A DNA stretch of 64,000 nucleotides from Bacteroides sp. An322 (GTDB taxonomy: Bacteria; Bacteroidota; Bacteroidia; Bacteroidales; Bacteroidaceae). The DNA lies in assembly GCF_002161765.1 (NCBI RefSeq), contig NZ_NFIN01000004.1, positions 1-64,000 of the forward strand. The letters run 5' to 3'. This document shows positions 1-6,315 of this stretch, one piece after another. Position 1 is the stretch's first letter. Each line of letters starts with the position of its first letter. A model generated the notes under the pieces. The model searched no databases and was not told the DNA's origin. It saw nothing but the letters and a program-made list of their open reading frames with translations. The translations under genes were made by a program, and so were the position numbers.

Positions 1-1
1 T

Positions 2-75
2 GGTGCGTTAGTTCAGTTGGTTAGAATACATGCCTGTCACGCATGGGGTCACGGGTTCGAGTCCCGTACGCACCG
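2..75 (+). tRNA. tRNA-Asp (anticodon GTC)
   Basis: A complete cloverleaf is visible. The 7-bp acceptor stem GGTGCGT pairs with ACGCACC, the anticodon loop contains GTC at 36-38, and the T-arm has the TTCGAGT loop. The discriminator base is G75, as expected for tRNA-Asp. CCA is not encoded. The gene is directly followed by a hairpin and a strong terminator, so it looks like the end of a host transcript just outside the prophage. Confidence 0.97.
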
Positions 76-80
76 CAATA

Positions 81-153
81 AACATTGAAAATCAATGTTT
101 TACAAAATAGACACCCGATTTTACACCCAAGAATGTAAAGTCGGGTGTTTTTG
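81..153 (+). terminator. tandem hairpins / terminator after tRNA-Asp
   Basis: Two hairpins follow the tRNA. The first has 8-bp arms at 81-88 and 92-99. The second has 15-bp arms at 111-125 and 134-148 with one mismatched pair, and is followed by a T-rich run. This is a good Rho-independent terminator for the tRNA transcript and would also shield host from prophage transcription. Confidence 0.8.
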
Positions 154-408
154 TATTATTTAGGAAAAACGCCGAGCGAAAAAGACACTTGATTCTGTAA
201 CATTCCACATACAAACCCCAAATCATTTTGTGATGCAAATCCAAATCGATTTGTGTTGAATTAAGATTCATTAGCACAAATCGAAATGTGATTATTTTGT
301 TGTTTTTTGCTTCTTGTTTAAACCTTGGATTTTCTTCTTCTTTATCTTGTCTAAGTCGGAAAAAATCACTAATTTTACATCAAATAAAAGGCGGGAATAT
401 GTATGTTT
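154..408. other. non-coding left flank, probable phage end region
   Basis: No convincing gene is seen. The stretch is AT-rich and holds several related palindromic motifs built on CACAAATCG or its complement: a 10-bp palindrome AAATCGATTT near 247, a related ATTTTGTG site near 226, and CACAAATCG...TGTG near 276. A similar CACAAATCG...TGTG lies at the other end near 36,960. These could be transposase-binding sites of the phage end, but neither a 5-bp target duplication nor the terminal dinucleotides could be fixed by eye. A 7-bp hairpin at 399-416 overlaps the stop codon of the next gene. Confidence 0.4.
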
Positions 409-1065
409 TCATACATTCAATTCGAAGCGGATTCCTTTTTCACCAGATAAGAGGCGGTGTGTGTTTTCTATATTATTTTCATAGACATGGACATTGCCGA
501 AAGTCAGTGTGATGGATTTTAACGGCAACTCTATCTGGCGTGCTATTGAGTAAAGATGATAGATGTCAGCCGGCAAGCCCAGATTGGCATCTGAACTGCG
601 CTGGTAGGCAGAAATGACCAATTCACCGTCTTCTATTTGGAATTGTACAAGGCTTAGGCAGGGTGCCTGGTTGCTTTCAACCCCAGTTTCACCAAGGAAA
701 AGCACATAGTTTTTACTGTTTCGCTTTTCCCGGTTGATCCTATCAATAAGTGGGGGAAGTCTTTCAAGGTAGGTCGGATAACTGTTGACTAATGTTTTTC
801 CGCAATAGTCCCACCATGTTATCCCTGCTTCGCGGTATCTGTCCACGTTTCGTTCGCCTCGTGTGAACAGTTCCAGCTCGCTCTTTAATTTTTTGCGTGC
901 CAAGTTGTGCCCTTCGAAAATCTCCAGCAGGTCAGCCGGTGTCAAGTCTAAGCGTTCGTTTAAAAGATAACGGATGTTCCCTTTCCGGTTAGTCTGTGTC
1001 TTTCCGGAACATACTATTTTTTCTAAAATGCAATGGTATTTGTTCTTTCCGTTCATTTTAATCAA
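409..1065 (-). CDS. short thymidylate-synthase-fold protein, probable dCMP-type methylase/hydroxymethylase
   Basis: The 218-aa protein carries the core of the thymidylate synthase family: an E-L...F..G helix near residue 63, ITWWD near 82, the catalytic Cys in APC near residue 135, QRSSD in the phosphate-binding strand near 155, LGLP.D.I near 162, and HVYENN near 193, which matches the HxY motif. All main catalytic positions are therefore present although the protein is about 45 residues shorter than bacterial ThyA. The Asn that selects dUMP in ThyA (Asn177 in E. coli) is Asp here. In T4 dCMP hydroxymethylase this Asn-to-Asp change gives cytidine specificity. The likely role, by inference, is making a modified deoxycytidylate for phage DNA. 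It is the last gene of a two-gene unit with the adenine methylase. Confidence 0.75.
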   Translation of the reverse strand: MIKMNGKNKYHCILEKIVCSGKTQTNRKGNIRYLLNERLDLTPADLLEIFEGHNLARKKLKSELELFTRGERNVDRYREAGITWWDYCGKTLVNSYPTYLERLPPLIDRINREKRNSKNYVLFLGETGVESNQAPCLSLVQFQIEDGELVISAYQRSSDANLGLPADIYHLYSIARQIELPLKSITLTFGNVHVYENNIENTHRLLSGEKGIRFELNV

Positions 1066-1097
1066 TATTTAAATGTTTATTAAATGAGTAATGGGGG

Positions 1098-1928
1098 TCA
1101 TACTGTATGCGTATACAACATCATGTCGGTGTAAAACGCATTATAATTCATGCGTGCGTTAAAGGTGGCAATAGCGGCATTTTGGAATGGATTGCCCATA
1201 CCAGGATGTTTCCCCATCCAATCGCAAAGCTCAAGTATCTGGGACTTGTTTGATGTGAAGTAAATAAAAGGATGAGCTTGCAGGATAGCCAGTACGTCCA
1301 AATAATCCGCCAGCTTCCAATTCATTGTATAAGTACCTACATCTGTGCTCAAGTAAGGCGGATCCACAAGAAATACAGTATTCGGAATCTCTTTATACCG
1401 GTTGAATACATCCTTATAATCCTCATGTGTAACAGTCAGTCCATCCAAATAATCACCCGCCTGCTGATACCCTGACTTTCGGATATTATTATAAAGTGAT
1501 TCCTTTTTCAGTCCTTCAAGGCTCGTCTTGTATTTCATGGAGAATAACAACGATGAGGATAGGGTGATATAGTCCACATAACCCCATATCTTTTCTTCTT
1601 TCTCGATACGCCCGTATATTTTCATTTGGACTTCCTTTGGAATTAGTTTGTTCCTTGGCAGTCCAGCCGCTATTTGCCTGAAATCAGACAACAACTGGTT
1701 GGTTCTTGGTATGTTTTTCAAACGCTTGCAATAATTGTCATAGTCGTTATAAATAACTGTGGCATCAGGTTTTTCACGTTTGGTGATATGGGACAACAAT
1801 CCCGATCCTCCAAATAAATCCACATAGACCGCATCATCCGGATATTGCTTCAGAATCTTCTTGAATTCCGATGCAAACATTCTTTTCTGCCCCACAAAAG
1901 GTAACGGAGCCGATAAATATTCTTTCAT
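1098..1928 (-). CDS. Dam-type (D12 class) DNA adenine-N6 methyltransferase
   Basis: The protein is about 276 aa. It shows the S-adenosylmethionine site near its N-terminus (PFVGQK, then VDLFGGSG) and the catalytic DPPY motif near residue 190, in the order typical of alpha-class adenine methylases such as Dam and DpnM. It is likely to methylate a short palindrome in phage DNA to evade restriction; the target cannot be read from the sequence. An ATG at 1949 lies in frame, but the promoter just upstream would place the transcript start almost on it, so the ATG at 1928 is preferred. It sits 32 bases ahead of the thymidylate-synthase-like gene, at the position where Mu carries mom. Confidence 0.85.
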   Translation of the reverse strand: MKEYLSAPLPFVGQKRMFASEFKKILKQYPDDAVYVDLFGGSGLLSHITKREKPDATVIYNDYDNYCKRLKNIPRTNQLLSDFRQIAAGLPRNKLIPKEVQMKIYGRIEKEEKIWGYVDYITLSSSLLFSMKYKTSLEGLKKESLYNNIRKSGYQQAGDYLDGLTVTHEDYKDVFNRYKEIPNTVFLVDPPYLSTDVGTYTMNWKLADYLDVLAILQAHPFIYFTSNKSQILELCDWMGKHPGMGNPFQNAAIATFNARMNYNAFYTDMMLYTHTV

Positions 1929-1955
1929 ATAACTTTGCTGTTTGTTCATGTTGTA

Positions 1956-1988
1956 CAAAGCTACTTGTTATGCCACACACCAGCCAAA
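1956..1988 (-). promoter_or_regulatory. Bacteroides-type promoter for the DNA-modification genes
   Basis: On the minus strand TTTG (1985-1988) is followed after 21 bases by TAGCTTTG (1956-1963). This fits the Bacteroides housekeeping consensus TTTG-N19-21-TAnnTTTG. Transcription would start close to 1950. The module can therefore be expressed apart from the phage late operon. Confidence 0.7.
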
Positions 1989-2001
1989 TAAAAATGGGAA
2001 A

Positions 2002-2250
2002 TCATACTGCATCCAATATGCACTCTTTTTTAAAGCGTTTAAATACTTCATAAATTGTACGTTCACTAATAGAATATTTTTCAGCTAAATAAGCGATACA
2101 ATATGTAGTTTTTTCTCCTTGGCTTTTCATCAATTTAAATTCCGAATAAAGGTCTAAATATCGAATATCGTTCAATTTAGCACCCATTCTTATAAGCATT
2201 TCCAATGGTTTCTTATTAAATTCAAGTGCTTCAAATAGTGTCATATCCAA
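2002..2250 (-). CDS. small helix-turn-helix DNA-binding protein
   Basis: An 82-aa protein whose C-terminal half (about residues 45-75) reads as a helix-turn-helix: AEKYSISERTIYEVFKRF. The N-terminal half is acidic and helical. It resembles in layout the 80-aa protein at 26,024-26,266, and both end in a helix of the type 'S/CE.T.Y..' that would contact DNA. It may control the modification module or the late genes; no family could be named with confidence. The gene is AT-richer than the tail genes. Confidence 0.6.
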   Translation of the reverse strand: MDMTLFEALEFNKKPLEMLIRMGAKLNDIRYLDLYSEFKLMKSQGEKTTYCIAYLAEKYSISERTIYEVFKRFKKECILDAV

Positions 2251-2260
2251 TCATTTTTAT

Positions 2261-2268
2261 TATTTTTG
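2261..2268 (+). promoter_or_regulatory. -7 promoter element for the 2.3-kb RNA
   Basis: TATTTTTG matches TAnnTTTG on the plus strand. No clear TTTG box is seen at the -33 position. Initiation would fall at 2273-2276, exactly at the base of the long hairpin that follows. Confidence 0.45.
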
Positions 2269-2272
2269 CAAT

Positions 2273-2400
2273 GCCAATCATTTTTAACGATAAAACCCAA
2301 GTGGCGCGGCAGAGGGTATTTGCCCCCGGCTGCGCGCCGCTTGGGTGTGTCGTTAATAAATGATTGGCGTCTTATATTAACAGGCCGGGGGCTTTTTCTT
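2273..2400 (+). ncRNA. rod-shaped small RNA candidate with terminator
   Basis: The segment 2273-2368 folds onto itself almost completely. The outer stem pairs 2273-2290 with 2350-2368 with one mismatch and one bulge. A small internal loop follows, then 7 bp (2295-2301 with 2340-2346), 7 more GC-rich pairs, a bulged G and 3 bp, closing a 17-base loop. Within that loop region 2322-2330 (GCCCCCGGC) is perfectly complementary to 2384-2392 (GCCGGGGGC), which is followed by TTTTTCTTTCT, a terminator. The rod and the terminator stem share bases, so they form alternatives or a pseudoknot. It lies antisense to the direction of all neighbouring genes and has a -7 element just upstream. The function is unknown. 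Confidence 0.6.
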
Positions 2401-2417
2401 TCTCCCCCAACCATTCT

Positions 2418-2840
2418 TTATTTGGCTTTCCGAATAAATTTTATCCACTCGAAATACCCTGAGTTCTCAAGGTAGGTCTCATCGTCCTCCCCTGCGTTGG
2501 CTTCCCGCTCGAAGCTGATGTTCCGGTAGGCTTCCGTACCGTAGAAGCACAGCTTCACGAGCCATTCCAGTACATAGAGGATGTAGAACATCCCGAACGA
2601 AAGGGCGAACCACCATGCGGATATGCCTGCAAGCAAAACCAGCACCCATATTACGGTACCGCTTGCCAGCATACACTCACACCACTGCCTTGCGTGCGTG
2701 CATTCGTGGTTGCGCACTCTTTGCGGCATCTCCTCTTTACCTTTATACTTCGTGCAGACCCATGCCGCAATAGTTATCGTGCTGTACCCCTTGAACAGCA
2801 AATTGTTGGCTATCCAACTGTTGTAACGTATCTTCTTCAT
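2418..2840 (-). CDS. two-helix membrane protein with HExxH metallopeptidase-like motif
   Basis: A 140-aa protein. HECTH near residue 45 is an exact HExxH zinc motif, followed by two hydrophobic segments (about residues 59-80 and 80-97) and then an acidic helix SFEREAN near residue 110 that could supply the third zinc ligand. The order resembles membrane-bound M48-like peptidases, but the protein is very short and no family is certain. It sits between the holin-like gene and the modification module, so a role in host lysis or in processing a surface protein is possible. An N-terminal hydrophobic stretch near residues 20-30 is weaker. Confidence 0.55.
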   Translation of the reverse strand: MKKIRYNSWIANNLLFKGYSTITIAAWVCTKYKGKEEMPQRVRNHECTHARQWCECMLASGTVIWVLVLLAGISAWWFALSFGMFYILYVLEWLVKLCFYGTEAYRNISFEREANAGEDDETYLENSGYFEWIKFIRKAK

Positions 2841-2856
2841 GACTTTATCCGATTAG

Positions 2857-3165
2857 CTAATTAGACAACAAATGAAACAAAACCCCAATCCCCGTCGCGG
2901 CGAACACCAGTGCGCATCCGGCAAGGGTGAACCAGAAGTCTTTCCAGTCAAACTCCTTGTCGATGATATACTCCTTGAAGAACTCGAACATCATCACGGC
3001 GATAGTCCCGGCAAGAGGGGAAACCGCCGCACGCCACAAGTTCCCAGCTCTAATCATTTCCGCATCTTGCAGAATCATCACTAAAGTAATACACGCACAC
3101 AGCAAGCCGCCCACGCCTAAATGGGCAAGCTTGTCAATCCCGATTTTTTCTATTAACTCATTCAT
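2857..3165 (-). CDS. holin-like small membrane protein
   Basis: About 102 aa with three hydrophobic segments (residues roughly 16-33, 45-63 and 79-98) and a short charged tail. An N-terminal DKLAHLGVGG motif is typical of small phage and bacterial membrane proteins of the VanZ/DUF2279-like type. In many Bacteroidales prophages such a gene lies next to the tail fibre and is called a holin. The ATG at 3165 is preferred over a TTG two codons upstream. It directly follows the tail-fibre gene. Confidence 0.6.
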   Translation of the reverse strand: MNELIEKIGIDKLAHLGVGGLLCACITLVMILQDAEMIRAGNLWRAAVSPLAGTIAVMMFEFFKEYIIDKEFDWKDFWFTLAGCALVFAATGIGVLFHLLSN

Positions 3166-3167
3166 AA

Positions 3168-5969
3168 TCAATAATATCTAAAGTATTTTTTCAAAAACCA
3201 TATTCTTTCTTTATACCATTTCAATAAATCGTACAATGGGTAGTTAGTATAGCTACCCGTATATCCCCATTTTTCAGTATTAGATTCATATATAGAATAC
3301 GGAACATTTTTTGCTTCATCTTCAACTAATAAACAAAATGTTTGATAGGTAAATACCCCATTGTCATATAGATATTTAAACATATCGCATAGTTGTTCAG
3401 TAAACATAAATATGAATTTAGTAATCCAAGCAGGAGTAGTTCCTCCGTTAAAGTAATTTCTAAAAACATCTTCATAAGGTACTGCATTCTTTAGATTGTT
3501 GTTATAAAATCCAAATGTATTATCTCCGTCATAGGGGAAAACATAAAATGTATTTCCTCCGTCGTACGTAATGAGTTGCATATTATTACTAAGAGCATCC
3601 CATCCATAAACAACTTGTGCTAATACTAAGTACATAATCCAGTTCTTAATATCAATATGATTAGATGCGTTTGATGCAAAATCTGTATATGAAGAACTTG
3701 TGAGAAAATCTAACCATTCCTGAAATTTAGCCTTTATATTTTCCGGAACTTCATCATGTATTACAGGGTCCCAATATTCAGCATTACTCCAAAGAACATT
3801 TGGATTGTTTGCATAATCCGCATTTGGTTCAAATGCAAAATGTAGAGGATTGTATTCGTCAATAAGAAGATTCTTTTTGTCTTTTGCAAGCCCAAAATGA
3901 TAAAGTCCGTGAAATTCTCCATTAATATGCAGTTCACATGGAAATAAGTCACATATTGCTCTTGCACCTGTGGGGTATTTTGTAAAGTTACTGAATGGGT
4001 ATCTTTTCATTACATTAGGTTCTGAACAATACATAAGGTGCGCCATGTGGTACATCAATACCTCTCTCATTTGAGACATATCCAAATAATAAGCCTTTAA
4101 GTTATATTTTTTAGTTTCTGTCCAATTCCCGAATTTGTAATTATTGTCAAATTTTATGCGAAAGTTTTTCTTAGGATACGCCATCGTGCTTGAGCCTTGA
4201 TATTCTATTGTTGCATTAGAATCCTGTACTATTACGCTTCCATTACAACTCATCTTAACAGATGCATTGTGCTCAGTCTTATCGTTAGGCCACATTGACA
4301 AATCATCCGTAGTCACTTCTACGACAGCATACCCGATTGGGTTATCGTATTTAATGACTTTGTTTCGTGAACTTGTATTGTTCTTTCTTTTTTCTCCTTT
4401 AATAAAGGACATTACATCGTCAATATGATATTGCCTTCTAAAATTAAATAGTATATGGGTGCATCCGCTGGGAATATCATCATCGGAAATATACCCGCAA
4501 ATCATATTCGTATCATACGTATGGCATGTAATAAATTCGTCTATCTTATCATTACAGTTATTACTTTTAAGGAATAATACTACAGGACAAGTGGCGCCTA
4601 TATTATCATCTTTAACATCCATCATTAACTTAAATGAAATGTTCATCCAGTTGTTTGCAGGTATTATTATATGAGCATAATTAGTCAAATCTGTATCTTT
4701 AATGCTCCCGTCATAATATACAGCTCCGGGTATATTGGTATATATTTTCTTCAAATCAGGGAATTTTGATTTGTTGAAATTTTCATTTGAAAGCAACAAT
4801 CTGTTCTTTAATATATATACAAATGGTTCTTGCCTTGAAGAAGCACAAATTATACAATAATTAGCATTAACTGGCATATCATTTTTGGATATGAATTTAT
4901 ATGCAACAGTTTCCTCTAATGCTATACTCTGCTCTTTCATAATGCTTGAATAATTTTTTTGGGTAAAATAAGCAAGCAAAATATATCCCGGTGTATTCAA
5001 TGTTAATATTTCTATACCGATAAGTGAATCATCTATTGGAATAAAATTAGATGTTATTCCAACTCCAATAGTATCTTGAACTATTTCACCTGTTTCTTTA
5101 ATAAATGACCTACCATAAAAAAAATCTTCAAAAGCATTCAATCTTAATATATCATTATCAAAATTTAGTTTGTCTATAATACACTCTCCTAATATACTTG
5201 TCTTTTTATAAGCCATTATCTTAGGTGTATATTTAATATTAACACCACTTATATTGCATACAACTGACACATATTTTGCCCTGTCTATATATTCAGATGT
5301 GTTTATGGTATATTTTTTGATTGCGTGTGTATCATCGAATTTGACAGACAAATTTTGTATGCAGGTATAAAATGAATTGTCTGAATAAAAAGCCAACATT
5401 ATAAATCCAGCGTCTCCGTTAGATTCAATATCTATTTTATCATATTCTTCAAGAGGAATTAACCCGGAAGCATAGGAAGCAGTGCCTTGTACAATATGCC
5501 CCTCATTATCAATATATGAATATTCTCCATTTTCCGAATAAAGATTTACACAATTATCAGAAATGCCTTCTTTTGAATTATACATGGAATAATAGTTTTC
5601 TCCATCATAGAACACATCGAGCACCTCGCCTGCTTCCCATGTGTTATCCGCGGATGCTACCTCTCCATTGTAGTACAAAGGCTTTGCCCCGGTGTTATTC
5701 ACGTTCAAAGTCGGGGATGCAGCCGTGTTGTAGTTTATCATTTTGACTATCAGACGGCAGTTTGTCGAAAGCGCGAAGCCAGCCTGCGTGACGGTCTTTG
5801 CAACTGTGCCTGCCGCTGCCGTACAGGTAACATATCCGGAATTGCTGATGATTCCGGATATCTTTTCGTCCAGGCTTCCGCTTCCGTCACTCATCCCCAC
5901 GCATGCGCTGCTGGTTACAGGGTATGCCTTGTTCCCCGAATTGTCTTTTAATTGAACTTTCTTTGCCAT
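3168..5969 (-). CDS. tail fibre / receptor-binding protein with C-terminal CotH-like domain
   Basis: The protein has 933 aa. The first 130 or so residues look like a phage particle-attachment region with a G/A/T/N-rich strand repeat. Residues about 130-540 are low in recognisable motifs and rich in beta-type sequence. Residues about 570-900 match the CotH kinase fold: GSSTMAYPKKNFRIKF, KYNLKAYYLD.SQMR, LHINGEFHGLYHF, a D-K-N-W helix, and finally YDGDNTFG, which corresponds to the Asp-containing metal site. The Glu usually found after GLY... seems to be replaced, so kinase activity is uncertain. Base composition changes sharply inside the gene near 5,570: the N-terminal code is GC-rich like the other tail genes and the rest is AT-rich, which suggests module swapping of the host-recognition part. 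Confidence 0.75.
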   Translation of the reverse strand: MAKKVQLKDNSGNKAYPVTSSACVGMSDGSGSLDEKISGIISNSGYVTCTAAAGTVAKTVTQAGFALSTNCRLIVKMINYNTAASPTLNVNNTGAKPLYYNGEVASADNTWEAGEVLDVFYDGENYYSMYNSKEGISDNCVNLYSENGEYSYIDNEGHIVQGTASYASGLIPLEEYDKIDIESNGDAGFIMLAFYSDNSFYTCIQNLSVKFDDTHAIKKYTINTSEYIDRAKYVSVVCNISGVNIKYTPKIMAYKKTSILGECIIDKLNFDNDILRLNAFEDFFYGRSFIKETGEIVQDTIGVGITSNFIPIDDSLIGIEILTLNTPGYILLAYFTQKNYSSIMKEQSIALEETVAYKFISKNDMPVNANYCIICASSRQEPFVYILKNRLLLSNENFNKSKFPDLKKIYTNIPGAVYYDGSIKDTDLTNYAHIIIPANNWMNISFKLMMDVKDDNIGATCPVVLFLKSNNCNDKIDEFITCHTYDTNMICGYISDDDIPSGCTHILFNFRRQYHIDDVMSFIKGEKRKNNTSSRNKVIKYDNPIGYAVVEVTTDDLSMWPNDKTEHNASVKMSCNGSVIVQDSNATIEYQGSSTMAYPKKNFRIKFDNNYKFGNWTETKKYNLKAYYLDMSQMREVLMYHMAHLMYCSEPNVMKRYPFSNFTKYPTGARAICDLFPCELHINGEFHGLYHFGLAKDKKNLLIDEYNPLHFAFEPNADYANNPNVLWSNAEYWDPVIHDEVPENIKAKFQEWLDFLTSSSYTDFASNASNHIDIKNWIMYLVLAQVVYGWDALSNNMQLITYDGGNTFYVFPYDGDNTFGFYNNNLKNAVPYEDVFRNYFNGGTTPAWITKFIFMFTEQLCDMFKYLYDNGVFTYQTFCLLVEDEAKNVPYSIYESNTEKWGYTGSYTNYPLYDLLKWYKERIWFLKKYFRYY

Positions 5970-5971
5970 AA

Positions 5972-6313
5972 TTATATTGAAATTTCGTTTACGTTGCCCA
6001 AATCGTCATATCCCAAATAGTCCGAAAGCGGCACTTCCGCATTGCCTCCGGTCGTTCCTGTATTGACCCACGAAGAGCCGTTCCACCGGTACACTGGGGC
6101 TGGCAGGGTGCTGCCTACCAGAATCAGCTGCCCGACGTACTTGTTCGTGATTGCCGAGTTCGCCTCCGATGTGCTCGAAAACAGGGGCATCTTGACCGAT
6201 GTGGTCTGTTTCAGTCCCTCTATGGCGGTGCTGACGTTGGCAAAGTTCGTGTTTATCGTGCTTGCCGCCTCCTGCCAGTCCGTGTCTGTCTTTATCTGTG
6301 ATACGTTTGCCAT
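5972..6313 (-). CDS. tail-tip associated protein
   Basis: A 113-aa protein with no named family. It has a helical N-terminal half (INTNFANVSTAIEGLKQT) and a strand-rich region ending in VYRWNGSSWVNTG, a motif common in phage fibre and tip proteins that display a small beta domain. It lies between the tip protein and the fibre with only 2-base gaps, so it belongs to the tail operon and may link the two. The start at 6313 is the only good ATG. Confidence 0.6.
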   Translation of the reverse strand: MANVSQIKTDTDWQEAASTINTNFANVSTAIEGLKQTTSVKMPLFSSTSEANSAITNKYVGQLILVGSTLPAPVYRWNGSSWVNTGTTGGNAEVPLSDYLGYDDLGNVNEISI

Positions 6314-6315
6314 AA

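Noticed and set aside
2-75. tRNA-Asp as an integrase attachment site
   Set aside because: No copy of the tRNA 3' end appears at the right flank, and the only integration enzyme is a DDE transposase.
2273-5969. Diversity-generating retroelement, as found in Hankyphage
   Set aside because: No reverse transcriptase, Avd gene or template/variable repeat pair was found in either strand; the 2.3-kb hairpin alone is not sufficient.
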